This document shows, in pieces, positions 1-7,203 of a stretch of 28,163 nucleotides of DNA (its first letter is position 1; each line of letters begins with the position of its first letter). Made by a program: the position numbers and the translations under genes. The notes below the pieces were generated by a model that worked only from the letters and a program-made list of their open reading frames with translations, made no database searches and was not told the DNA's origin. This DNA is from CBFGWV01 sp965652545 (GTDB lineage Bacteria > Pseudomonadota > Gammaproteobacteria > Competibacterales > Competibacteraceae), in NCBI GenBank assembly GCA_965652545.1, contig CBFGWV010000031.1, forward strand, positions 1 through 28,163. The letters are read 5' to 3'.

Positions 1-30
1 GCCCAAACCCGTCCGATTGGTTCAAGTACG

Positions 31-972
31 TCAGCTTGCCGCGGGTGGCCGCAAGGCTTGCAGGGCTTCGCTGTGGCGGCTGAACCAGGCCACGATGTGG
101 TCGGCGAGCAGGCGCACTGCCAAGGGCAGACGTCCCTGATAGGGGTAGATGAGATGAAAGGTGCTGATCCGTGACTGATAGCCGGCCAGCAGCCACTGCA
201 GACGGCCGCGGGCCAAGTCGTCCTGAACCAGGTAGGTGGGCAGCCGGGCGATGCCGCGGCCGGCGCGGGCGGCGGTGAGCAGCAAGGTGTAATGGTTGCA
301 GGCCAGCCGTCCGCGCACCGGAACGTCGACGACCTCTGTGTCGCGGAAGTAGCGCCACAGCCGGGCCTCACCGTAGTGGCTGTTGACCAGGCACTCGTGC
401 GAGGTGAGGTCCATGGGGGCCAGCGGCCGACCGCGGCGGGCCAGGTAGTCGGGGCTGGCGCAGGTGAGCTCCAGCAGGTTGCCCAGCGGCCGGGCGACCA
501 TGTTGGGGTCCTCCAGCGGTGCGGCACGGACGGCGAGGTCCACACGATCGGCCGCGAGGTCGCGCAAGGCGTTGGACAGGTCCAGTTCGACCTGCACCTG
601 TGGGTGGTTGGCGCAGAAGTCGGCAAGAACGGACTCGAACACCGCCTCGCCGAGGGACACCGGTACGGACAGTCGGACGATACCCGTTGGGGTGTCCTTG
701 AGTGCGCGGACCTGTTCGCTGGCGGTGACCACGCGGGTGTGAAAGTCGGCGACCTGAGCATGCAGGACTTGGCCGGCTCGGGTCAGGGACAGGCGGCGGG
801 TGGTGCGAAACAACAGCGTCATCCCCAGGGCGGCTTCCAGGGCGCTGATCTGTTTGCTCACCAGGGCCTTGGAGCACCCCAGCCGATCCGCGGCGGCGGT
901 GAAGCTGCCGGCCTCCACGACACTGGCGAAGGTGAGAAACAAGGGCAGGAGTGTGGTGGATTGTTTATCCAT
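31..972 (-). CDS. LysR-family transcriptional regulator
   Basis: This is a DNA-binding regulator of 313 residues, the usual LysR length. The N-terminal winged helix-turn-helix (about residues 8-65) shows the classic pattern: FASVVEAGSFTAAADRLG, then a recognition helix with SKALVSKQISALE, then FRTTRRLSLT. The remainder fits the two-lobed effector-binding domain of the CrgA/DsdC-like branch (for example 'GIVRLSVPVSLGE' and 'VDLAVRAAPLEDPNMVARPLG'). The frame stays open upstream to 1056, but I chose the ATG at 972 because the family begins just before the helix-turn-helix and the upstream residues look non-coding. It is transcribed divergently from the short-chain dehydrogenase at 1068, the standard arrangement for a LysR regulator controlling its neighbour. 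The effector is unknown. Confidence 0.93.
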   Translation of the reverse strand: MDKQSTTLLPLFLTFASVVEAGSFTAAADRLGCSKALVSKQISALEAALGMTLLFRTTRRLSLTRAGQVLHAQVADFHTRVVTASEQVRALKDTPTGIVRLSVPVSLGEAVFESVLADFCANHPQVQVELDLSNALRDLAADRVDLAVRAAPLEDPNMVARPLGNLLELTCASPDYLARRGRPLAPMDLTSHECLVNSHYGEARLWRYFRDTEVVDVPVRGRLACNHYTLLLTAARAGRGIARLPTYLVQDDLARGRLQWLLAGYQSRISTFHLIYPYQGRLPLAVRLLADHIVAWFSRHSEALQALRPPAAS

Positions 973-1019
973 GTGAACGATGGGTTGAGGCTTTCCCGGT
1001 TTTTCGGCGTAAGCAGGTC

Positions 1020-1050
1020 TGTAAAGTATCGTTCCTGTGAACAGCAAACA
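1020..1050. promoter_or_regulatory. Possible LysR operator in the divergent LysR/SDR promoter region
   Basis: The 95-bp region between the two divergent genes contains an interrupted palindrome, GTTC-CTGT-GAAC (1031-1042), flanked by AT-richer DNA, 25 bp upstream of the dehydrogenase ATG. LysR regulators usually bind partially dyad sites in such spacers. I assign the role from position only; the dyad is short and could be chance. Confidence 0.35.
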
Positions 1051-1067
1051 ATCCATTGAGGTGTGTC

Positions 1068-1670
1068 ATGAGGATAATCGTCGTCGGTGCCAGCGGGACG
1101 TTGGGTCAGGCCGTGACCGCGGAGCTGACTGCCCGTCATGAGGTGATCCGGGCCGGGCGCTCCAGTGGCGATGTGCGGGTGGATATCAGTGATCCGGCGT
1201 CGATTCGGGCGATGTATGAGCAGACCGGACGGGTGGATGCGGTGGTGTCGACGGCCGGCAACGTGCATTTCGCGCCGCTGGCCGACATGGGGCCGCAGGA
1301 GTACCAACTGGGTCTGGCGGACAAATTGATGGGGCAGGTGAGTCTGGTGCTGATTGGCCGCGAGTATGTCAGCGACGGGGCGTCGTTCACGCTGACCAGC
1401 GGGATACTCGGGCATGATCCGATCGTTGCCGGCAGTTCGGCGTCGATGGTCAATGCGGGGCTGGAAGGGTTTGCGCGCGCCGCGGCGGTGGAACTGCCGC
1501 GCGGCCTGCGGGTGAACGTGGTCAGCCCCACGCTGGTGGACGAGTCCGCAGAGGCGCTCGGTGCGTTCTTTCCCGGTTTTGTGACCGTGCCTGCGGCACG
1601 TGTGGCCAAGGCGTATCGCAAGAGCGTGGAGGGGCCGTATACGGGGCGGGTGTTGGAGGTGCTGGTCTAA
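1068..1670 (+). CDS. Short-chain dehydrogenase-like protein lacking the catalytic Tyr/Lys
   Basis: This is a compact 200-residue Rossmann protein. The N-terminus has the nucleotide-binding GASGTLG motif (residues 7-13) and the C-terminal half has an SDR-type 'NAGLEGFARAAAVELP...RVNVVSPT' segment. The serine of the SDR triad is present (Ser111 in LTSG). In the stretch that aligns with the YxxxK motif, the Tyr position is Ala125 and the Lys position is Asn129. A small SDR subgroup has this layout, so I read it as a family trait rather than a mutation; the reaction is not known. I chose the ATG at 1068 over an in-frame TTG at 1056 because GAGGTG lies just upstream at a suitable distance. It is probably controlled by the divergent LysR gene. 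Confidence 0.88.
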   Translation: MRIIVVGASGTLGQAVTAELTARHEVIRAGRSSGDVRVDISDPASIRAMYEQTGRVDAVVSTAGNVHFAPLADMGPQEYQLGLADKLMGQVSLVLIGREYVSDGASFTLTSGILGHDPIVAGSSASMVNAGLEGFARAAAVELPRGLRVNVVSPTLVDESAEALGAFFPGFVTVPAARVAKAYRKSVEGPYTGRVLEVLV

Positions 1671-1686
1671 ATCGCGCTGGTCCTCC

Positions 1687-1802
1687 GCCCTCGCGGATCG
1701 GACAGGTCGTGGTCAGACGCGCTGTGAATACCTCCCTGTACGCTCGACGGCAGCATCCATGCTGCCGACGGTCTGACCACGACCTGTCCGATCCGCGAGG
1801 GC
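1687..1802. repeat. Structured palindromic element, copy 1 (long inverted repeat around a 52-nt core)
   Basis: Two perfect 32-bp inverted arms (1687-1718 and 1771-1802) enclose exactly 52 nt (1719-1770). The core carries its own hairpin with 9-bp arms, CGGCAGCAT (1748-1756) and ATGCTGCCG (1759-1767), separated by two bases. The reverse complement of this core matches the core of the element at 8789-8902 at 41 of 52 positions, so the two copies lie in opposite orientation. It sits between the dehydrogenase and cytochrome c genes. There is no U-tract after the stem, no visible target duplication and no ORF with a recognisable product, so I call it a non-coding dispersed element of unknown role. 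Confidence 0.9.
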
Positions 1803-1922
1803 TCACTTCGGTGGCATGTCGCTTCGGGAAACTTTCCGCACCCGCATACAAAAACGACAAACCATACGATAGCCTTTCTCTTGCCGGTCAATCGTGGGCC
1901 GGTTTGTCGAGGGGGATTCACC

Positions 1923-2423
1923 ATGCGTACATCTGTCGCGTTTATCGCGATGGCGCTGGTCGCCGCAGGCGCCCAGGCCGATGAGGCGTTGCTCAAGCGC
2001 GGGGAGTACCTGGCGCACATCATGGATTGCGGAGGGTGTCACACCACCGGCTCCCTGACCGGTCAGCCGCAGACGGACAAGTACCTGGCGGGCTCGGACA
2101 TTGGCTTCGGCGGTCCGCCGCCGCAGCCCGGTGTGACCGGGCCCGTGGTGTATCCGCCGAACCTGACATCCGATGTCGAGACGGGGCTGGGGGCATGGAC
2201 GGACGAGCAGATCATCGCCGCGGTCCGCCTGGGCCAGCGGCCCGATGGCCGCCAGTTGGCGCCGGTCATGCCTTGGCCGGCATACAGCCATTTGTCCGAT
2301 GACGACGCCAAAGCGCTGGCGGCGTTCTTGAAGTCGCTGCCGCCGGTGGTGCATCAGGTGCCGGCACCGGTGCCGCCCGGTGGGACGATCACGGCACCGT
2401 ATCTGACGATGGCGATGCCGTAG
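1923..2423 (+). CDS. Periplasmic monohaem cytochrome c
   Basis: This 166-residue protein has a clear Sec signal peptide (residues 1-19, ending AGAQA) and one haem-binding motif, CGGCH (Cys36, Cys39, His40). Met116 in 'APVMPWPAYSHLSD' is the likely sixth haem ligand. The layout resembles class I cytochromes that act as electron-transfer subunits of membrane dehydrogenases, but no dehydrogenase partner lies next to it. The ATG at 1923 is preceded by a purine-rich GAGGGGG and begins directly with the signal peptide; the longer open frame upstream is not needed. The last 35 bp overlap the 3' end of the opposing nfi gene. The electron donor and acceptor cannot be told from the sequence. Confidence 0.9.
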   Translation: MRTSVAFIAMALVAAGAQADEALLKRGEYLAHIMDCGGCHTTGSLTGQPQTDKYLAGSDIGFGGPPPQPGVTGPVVYPPNLTSDVETGLGAWTDEQIIAAVRLGQRPDGRQLAPVMPWPAYSHLSDDDAKALAAFLKSLPPVVHQVPAPVPPGGTITAPYLTMAMP

Positions 2424-3090
2424 CGGTGCGATAACGCTTGTCGGAGGCGAGCCGGTGTGCGGCACGGGTGGTCTCGGGCAGGCGGTAACGTGTGGTGCAG
2501 GCCATGACGAGGTCGATGGCGTGCGCAAGGCTGATGCGGTGACCGCTGGAGATGTAGACCGGGCTGACCTTGGGGCGGGTGCGCAGGACGGCGCCTATGG
2601 TTTCGCCTCTGTGGATCAACGGCGTCCAGGCGCCGCGCTCGTCGGGCACCGGGCCGTGATGGCCGCACAGCCGTGACTTGCCCACGCCGATGGTGGGTAT
2701 GTCGCGGCGCAGGCCCAGGTGGCTGGCGATGCCCAGCCGCCTGGGGTGGGCGATGCCCTGGCCGTCGCAGAGGATCACATCGGGCGGGAGGGTCAGCGCG
2801 TCCAGCGCGTACTCCACGGCCGGCAGTTCGCGAAACGACAACAGCCCTGGTACATAAGGAAAATGGGTGGGGCGACGCGCGATGCGTGATTCCTGCGGTG
2901 CGAGGTCGGGAAAGCTCAGGACCACTACGGCGGCGCGGGTGACACGGCCTTCGTCCTCGAAGCCGACATCGATGCCGGCGACGCGGGTGATGCGCGCCGG
3001 TAACCGGTCGAGGGTTTCGACCTGCGGCGCGAGTTGCCGCTGCAAAGCGATGGCCGCCTGTGGGCTGAGCAGGCTCAGATCGTCGTCCAT
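2389..3090 (-). CDS. nfi: Endonuclease V (deoxyinosine 3' endonuclease)
   Basis: The enzyme nicks DNA on the 3' side of deoxyinosine and so starts repair of deaminated adenine. The 233 residues match the family length. The metal-binding residues are visible: Asp41 in 'AGIDVGF', the Glu of 'PGLLSFRELPAVEYAL', and the Asp of 'ILCDGQGIAHPRRLGIASH', which is nearly a family signature. I chose the ATG at 3090; the frame remains open to 3138 but would run into ung. Its 3' end overlaps the cytochrome c gene by 35 bp tail to tail. It is divergent from ung with only 40 bp between the starts, which places two base-deamination repair enzymes on one promoter region. Confidence 0.95.
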   Translation of the reverse strand: MDDDLSLLSPQAAIALQRQLAPQVETLDRLPARITRVAGIDVGFEDEGRVTRAAVVVLSFPDLAPQESRIARRPTHFPYVPGLLSFRELPAVEYALDALTLPPDVILCDGQGIAHPRRLGIASHLGLRRDIPTIGVGKSRLCGHHGPVPDERGAWTPLIHRGETIGAVLRTRPKVSPVYISSGHRISLAHAIDLVMACTTRYRLPETTRAAHRLASDKRYRTATASPSSDTVP

Positions 3091-3130
3091 GGTGTGGGCC
3101 CTTACTGGGGAATGTGCATAATACCGCGCC
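3091..3130. promoter_or_regulatory. Compact divergent promoter region between nfi and ung
   Basis: Only 40 bp separate the two start codons. On the + strand a CATAAT hexamer (3117-3122) is followed by just 8 bases before the ung ATG, and no Shine-Dalgarno sequence is visible. If this hexamer is the -10 box, ung would be made from a leaderless or nearly leaderless transcript. No convincing -35 box is seen at the right spacing, so the promoter call is tentative. Confidence 0.4.
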
Positions 3131-3796
3131 ATGGACACCCCTTTCCCCGATATACCCGATGCTTGGCGGCCGCTGCTTGACGGCGTCGACTTGGCGAAGC
3201 TGGCCGAACGGGTGGAGGCCGCCTACGCCGAGGGCACGGTGTACCCGCCGCGTCCGGCACTGTTCACGGCATTGAAGTTGACCACACCGAAGGCGGTAAA
3301 GGTGGTGGTCGTGGGTCAGGATCCTTATCACGGGCCGGGTCAGGCGCATGGACTGGCGTTTTCGGTGCAGTCACCGACACCGCCGCCGCCGTCGCTGCGC
3401 AATATCTTCCGCGAGCTGGCCGACGATGTAGGTGTGCCGATGCCCGCCCACGGCGATCTGAGTGCGTGGGCGCGTCAGGGTGTGTTGCTGCTGAACACGG
3501 CCTTGACCGTTGCCGCTGGCGCGGCCGGCAGTCACAGCCGGCTGGGCTGGTCGGGTTTCACCGACACGCTGCTTGCGGCATTGGCGGCAGATGAGTTGCC
3601 GAAGGTATTCGTGCTCTGGGGCGGGCCCGCACAGCGCAAACGGACGCTGGTGGAGCGTGCGCCGCACACGGTGATCACCGCACCCCATCCTTCACCCTTG
3701 TCAGCGCATCGCGGTTTCTTCGGCAGTCGGCCGTTCTCGTCCATCAACCGGGTGTTGCAGGCACAGGGGCGGACGCCCGTCGACTGGAACCTTTGA
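3131..3796 (+). CDS. ung: Uracil-DNA glycosylase (family 1)
   Basis: It removes uracil from DNA to start base excision repair. The 221 residues match family 1 length. The water-activating loop GQDPYHGPGQAHGLAFSV is complete, with catalytic Asp64. The LLLNTALTV uracil-recognition segment and the C-terminal HPSPLSAHRGFFG loop with the catalytic His and DNA-intercalating region are all intact. The ATG at 3131 starts the frame and lacks an obvious ribosome-binding site (see the promoter entry). Its last 53 bp overlap the 3' end of the opposing sensor kinase gene. It pairs divergently with nfi. Confidence 0.97.
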   Translation: MDTPFPDIPDAWRPLLDGVDLAKLAERVEAAYAEGTVYPPRPALFTALKLTTPKAVKVVVVGQDPYHGPGQAHGLAFSVQSPTPPPPSLRNIFRELADDVGVPMPAHGDLSAWARQGVLLLNTALTVAAGAAGSHSRLGWSGFTDTLLAALAADELPKVFVLWGGPAQRKRTLVERAPHTVITAPHPSPLSAHRGFFGSRPFSSINRVLQAQGRTPVDWNL

Positions 3797-5138
3797 TCGG
3801 CAACGAGAACGTCACCCGTGCGCCGCCGCCGGGGCGGTCGCCGAGGGTGATCGCCCCGTTCATCGCAGTGGCCAACTGGGCCGCGATGGCCAGTCCCAGT
3901 CCACTGCCGCCCTGCTCACGATTGCGTGACGGCTCCAGGCGCCGGAACGGTTCGAGCATGGTCTCGCGGCGGTCGGCGGGAATGCCCGGCCCGGTATCGT
4001 CCACGATGACGTTTACACGTCCGTCGGTCACGCGGATGCACACCTCAGCCCGTTGCCCGTAGGTCACGGCATTGTCGATGAGGTTGCCGAGCACGCGACG
4101 AATGGCGGCGGCATCGCCCAGGACCGGTGCCGGGATGCGCGGCGGCGTGTACTGCACCGGCAGACCCGTGTGGCGCAGGTCGTCGCACAGCTGGCCGCAG
4201 ACGGCGTTGACGTCGACCGGTTCGGCGGCTGTACCGACGAGGGCCGATCGGGCCAGCACCAGCGCGTCGTCGATGAGTGCCTGCATCGCCTCCACATCGC
4301 GGCCGGCGCGCTCGCGCGTGGGTTCATCGGAGATCATCTCCATCCGCAGCCGCAAGCGGGTAAGGCAAGTCCGCAAGTCGTGCGACACGGCCGCCAGCAT
4401 GAAGCTGCGGTTGGCCAGCAAGCCGGCGATGCGTGCTTGCATGCGGTTGATCGCGCGGATCAGCACCCGCACCTCGCGTGCGCCTTTCTCGCGGATCGCG
4501 ATGGGCTCGGGACGGTCGCCGAAGCGCTCGACCGCATGCGCCAGACGGACCAGGGGCCGCAGCTCTCGCGCCAGCACGAGAATGGCGACCGCCGCCACGA
4601 GGAAGCCGACCATGCCTGCGCCGAACCCCAGCGGCAGACCGAACACCCGCGGGCCGAGACGGCCTTGCACGCGGACTTCCAACACCTCGCCCCCGGCAAG
4701 GCCGGTGTACACGGACAAGGTGCCGTCGAAACGCGGCCCGCTGTCCGTCTGCGCCAGCAGCCCGTCGCGCAGTGCCAGCCGTGTCGCGATCATGCGCTGC
4801 GGGGACGGGTCGTCCATCGCGGCCAAGTAGCGGCGGATCCGCTGCTCTAAGCGGGGGGCGGCACGCCCCTCGGGCAGCGCGAACGCGGCGGCAGGCAGCA
4901 ATCGCGCCGACAACTCGCTGCCGTTGACCGCGCGCAGGACGAGCGCCTGCTGCGCGGGCCTGGCCTGCTCCAGTGCCAGGGTGAGCGCGGCGACCTGATC
5001 GGGCAGGGGCAGATTGAGGCCGCTGCCGGTCCACTGGTCCCGACGTTCGTAATGCAGGGCGATGACGAACAACTGAAGTGCCGCGATCACCGCCAACAGG
5101 AGCATGGCGATCCGCGCCAGTAGGCCCAGATGGGTCAC
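3744..5138 (-). CDS. EnvZ-like sensor histidine kinase
   Basis: This 464-residue inner-membrane kinase pairs with the OmpR-like regulator. It has a first membrane segment (about residues 7-28), a periplasmic region of some 150 residues, a second membrane segment around 'GAGMVGFLVAAVAILVLA', a HAMP domain, and the dimerisation/phosphoacceptor helix with His253 in SHDLRTCLTRLRLR. ATP-binding boxes follow: N box NLIDNAVTYG, G1 box DDTGPGIP and G2 box GGSGLGLAIA. The Pro normally found five residues after the His is Cys258 here. The GTG start at 5138 overlaps the regulator stop as GTGA, implying coupled translation. Its C-terminus runs about 15 residues past the usual end and overlaps ung by 53 bp. 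Confidence 0.93.
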   Translation of the reverse strand: MTHLGLLARIAMLLLAVIAALQLFVIALHYERRDQWTGSGLNLPLPDQVAALTLALEQARPAQQALVLRAVNGSELSARLLPAAAFALPEGRAAPRLEQRIRRYLAAMDDPSPQRMIATRLALRDGLLAQTDSGPRFDGTLSVYTGLAGGEVLEVRVQGRLGPRVFGLPLGFGAGMVGFLVAAVAILVLARELRPLVRLAHAVERFGDRPEPIAIREKGAREVRVLIRAINRMQARIAGLLANRSFMLAAVSHDLRTCLTRLRLRMEMISDEPTRERAGRDVEAMQALIDDALVLARSALVGTAAEPVDVNAVCGQLCDDLRHTGLPVQYTPPRIPAPVLGDAAAIRRVLGNLIDNAVTYGQRAEVCIRVTDGRVNVIVDDTGPGIPADRRETMLEPFRRLEPSRNREQGGSGLGLAIAAQLATAMNGAITLGDRPGGGARVTFSLPIKGSSRRASAPVPATPG

Positions 5139-5854
5139 GCGCGTATCACCTGCACATCGGCATCGAGACGGTAGCCGCCGCTGCGTACGGTGGTGATGAG
5201 TGCACCGGCGTCGGGACAGGCTGCCGACAACTGGCGGCGCAGGCGGCTGACCATGACATCGATGGTCCGGTCCCACGGCATGCCCTCGCGGCCGCGCGTC
5301 CAGTCCAGCAGCCGCTCGCGCGAGAGCGTGCGGCGCGGATGGCGGACGAAACAGGCCAGCAGGTCGAACTCCGCCGAGGTCAGCCGCAGCGGGCACCCGC
5401 CGTCGGTGGTCACGCTGCGCCGGTCCAGATCGGCGGTAAAGCGGTGGAAGGCATAGCAGCGGCGCGGTGCGGCGACCAACTCGCCGCCTCCGTGGCGGCG
5501 CAGAATGGCGCGTATGCGGGCGAGCAACTCGCGTGGGCTGAACGGCTTGGCCAGATAATCGTCCGCCCCCATCTCCAGGCCGAGGATACGGTCCATGTCA
5601 TCGCCGCGTGCGGTGAGCATGAGAATCGGCGCCACCGCGGTGGCCTGAAGACGGCGGCAGATCGAAAACCCATCCTCCCCCGGGAGCATCAGGTCCAGGA
5701 CGATCAAATCCGGCCGCGCGCACCGCAAGGCAGTATCCATGGCCTGCGCATCGGCACAGCCGACGGCCGAATACCCCTCCCGGCCGAGGAAGGCCAACAG
5801 CAGCTCGCGAATCTCGTTGTCGTCCTCGACGATCAGAAGGTGTCGACCGGTCAT
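5135..5854 (-). CDS. OmpR-family response regulator
   Basis: This 239-residue DNA-binding regulator has an N-terminal receiver domain with the acidic pocket Glu10-Asp11-Asp12, phosphoacceptor Asp54 in VLDLMLPGEDG, the conserved Thr in MLTARGD and Lys in YLAKPFSP. The C-terminal winged-helix domain contains 'LTSAEFDLLACFVRHP', then 'TRGREGMPWDRTIDVMVSRLRR', close to the recognition helix of OmpR itself, and ends with 'ITTVRSGGYRL'. It is the first gene of a two-gene operon and its stop overlaps the kinase GTG. A tandem 10-bp repeat that resembles an OmpR-type operator lies 59-78 bp upstream of its start, suggesting autoregulation. Confidence 0.95.
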   Translation of the reverse strand: MTGRHLLIVEDDNEIRELLLAFLGREGYSAVGCADAQAMDTALRCARPDLIVLDLMLPGEDGFSICRRLQATAVAPILMLTARGDDMDRILGLEMGADDYLAKPFSPRELLARIRAILRRHGGGELVAAPRRCYAFHRFTADLDRRSVTTDGGCPLRLTSAEFDLLACFVRHPRRTLSRERLLDWTRGREGMPWDRTIDVMVSRLRRQLSAACPDAGALITTVRSGGYRLDADVQVIRA

Positions 5855-5912
5855 GACCTGTGCCCTCGTTCAGGCGCAGGTTAATCCACGAAGCGGCGAG
5901 CGTACGGGCGCT

Positions 5913-5932
5913 GTTACAAATCATTACAAAAC
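5913..5932. promoter_or_regulatory. Tandem 10-bp direct repeat, candidate OmpR-type operator
   Basis: GTTACAAATC (5913-5922) is followed directly by ATTACAAAAC (5923-5932), an exact 10-bp period with 8 of 10 positions identical. OmpR-family dimers bind head to tail to direct repeats of this kind, with TTACA-type half sites. It lies between the response regulator and the divergent Cys-rich protein gene, so it could control either. The role is inferred. Confidence 0.6.
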
Positions 5933-6047
5933 GCCTGCTTGCTGACATCGAGGGCCTACCGACGCGATGAATACTCCCATTTGAACGGCCCGTGGCGGCT
6001 TTTGTCCCGCCTTCCGTTTCACGGTCTGCAACCTTGGGAGTCATGTC

Positions 6048-6344
6048 ATGAAGAGCACAATGTCATCGTCAATCGCCGTCTCGGCCGCCGACGCAAAACA
6101 GCCCCGGCTGATCCTCCTCGGCCTGTTGGTCATGATCACGCCGGCGATGGCCTCAGGTCAGGATCTGCGCCAGTTCCGCGATGCGTGCGCCGACGACATC
6201 CGTACCCACTGTGCATCGGTTCAACCCGGGGGCGGTCGCATCGCCGAGTGTCTCGGCAGCCAACCCGGCGAACTGACGCCGCAATGCCGCGAGGCCTATG
6301 ACAGGGCCGTCGCGCTGATAAAATCGCGGCGCCAGGCCCAGTAA
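6048..6344 (+). CDS. Small exported Cys-rich repeat protein
   Basis: This 98-residue protein has an N-terminal hydrophobic stretch (about residues 20-35, 'LILLGLLVMITPAMASG') that fits a signal peptide with a long polar lead. The mature part has a single Cys-rich module: C-x7-C, then 'VQPGGGRIAECL' and a fourth Cys in 'LTPQCREAY'. This pattern belongs to the Cys-rich repeat family also found in the eukaryotic Golgi/FGF-binding glycoprotein GLG1 and in many small bacterial periplasmic proteins. The four cysteines probably form two disulfides in the periplasm. The ATG at 6048 has GGGAG upstream. It is the first of two genes in the same direction and may respond to the neighbouring two-component system. 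Its function is unknown. Confidence 0.82.
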   Translation: MKSTMSSSIAVSAADAKQPRLILLGLLVMITPAMASGQDLRQFRDACADDIRTHCASVQPGGGRIAECLGSQPGELTPQCREAYDRAVALIKSRRQAQ

Positions 6345-6360
6345 ACCCGGAGGTGTGTCG

Positions 6361-7191
6361 ATGGACCCGTCCGCTGGCCGTCTCCTGGCCGCAGTACTGA
6401 TCCCCATGACGGCCATCGCCGTCATGGTCCTGGAGCATCGCTACTGGCGCCGGCGCGGCATCGCCGCTTACCACCGCGGAGAAACCATCGCCACGGCGGT
6501 GATCGCCCTCGGGCACCGGTTCGTCGCCGTGCTCGGTGCGCCGCTGGCGCTGTGGCCGTTGCACCTGGCGTACCAGCACCGCTGGTTCGACATGCCCATG
6601 GAGCATCCGGCGACAGTGCCCGGCGTCGTGCTGGCGGTGGAGTTCTGCTACTACTGGCACCACCGCGCCATGCATCGGGTTCAGTGGTTCTGGGCCAGTC
6701 ATCAGGTCCATCACTCGGCCCGCCATTTCAATCTCAGCGCCGCCGTTCGCCTGGGCTGGGGTGCCAACCTGCTCGGCGGCGTGCTGTTCTACCTGCCCCT
6801 GGCCGTGTTTGGTGTTCCGCCCCAGGCCATCCTCGCCACGCTGGCCGTGGGCCTTCTGTACCAGTTTGCCCTGCACACCGCGGGCGCGCCCCGCCTCGGG
6901 CCCCTGGAGTGGGTGCTCAACACCCCGACCCACCACCGTGTCCACCATGCCGCCAACACGCGCTGCCTGGATCGCAACTTCGGTGCAATGCTCATCATCT
7001 ACGACCGCTTGTTCGGTACCTTTGCCAGCGCGCCGGACGACGAGGCGCTGCGTTTCGGCCTGCGCGGCGTCGATACCCAGCCCGACAAGCCTCTTGCCGT
7101 AATGCTCGCAGGATGGGTGGAGATCGGCCGCCGCCTGCGACGCGCTACCTCGCCGCGGGCAGTCTGGTTCGCGGTCTTCGGCCGGCCGTAA
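6361..7191 (+). CDS. Fatty acid hydroxylase/sterol desaturase superfamily membrane protein
   Basis: This 276-residue integral membrane di-iron enzyme carries the three histidine clusters of the superfamily: HHRAMH (residues 100-105), HQVHH (114-118) and HHRVHH (191-196). Hydrophobic segments lie before, between and after them ('LLGGVLFYLPLAVFGV' and 'ILATLAVGLLYQFALH'). Such enzymes hydroxylate or desaturate lipids using O2; the substrate cannot be read from sequence. I chose the ATG at 6361 over the GTG at 6355 because GGAGG sits seven bases ahead of it. It begins 16 bp after the Cys-rich gene, so the two are likely one operon. The next gene converges on it with only 12 bp between stops. Confidence 0.92.
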   Translation: MDPSAGRLLAAVLIPMTAIAVMVLEHRYWRRRGIAAYHRGETIATAVIALGHRFVAVLGAPLALWPLHLAYQHRWFDMPMEHPATVPGVVLAVEFCYYWHHRAMHRVQWFWASHQVHHSARHFNLSAAVRLGWGANLLGGVLFYLPLAVFGVPPQAILATLAVGLLYQFALHTAGAPRLGPLEWVLNTPTHHRVHHAANTRCLDRNFGAMLIIYDRLFGTFASAPDDEALRFGLRGVDTQPDKPLAVMLAGWVEIGRRLRRATSPRAVWFAVFGRP

Positions 7192-7203
7192 TCGCCGGGT
7201 CCA

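Noticed and set aside
1687..1802. Ordinary rho-independent terminator or insertion sequence
   Set aside because: The stem is much longer than usual terminators and lacks a U-tract; there is no transposase and no clear target duplication, and a second copy with a conserved oriented core points to a different kind of element.
4053..4850. 265-codon plus-strand frame over the sensor kinase gene
   Set aside because: The minus strand encodes complete kinase boxes here; the plus frame shows no domain pattern.
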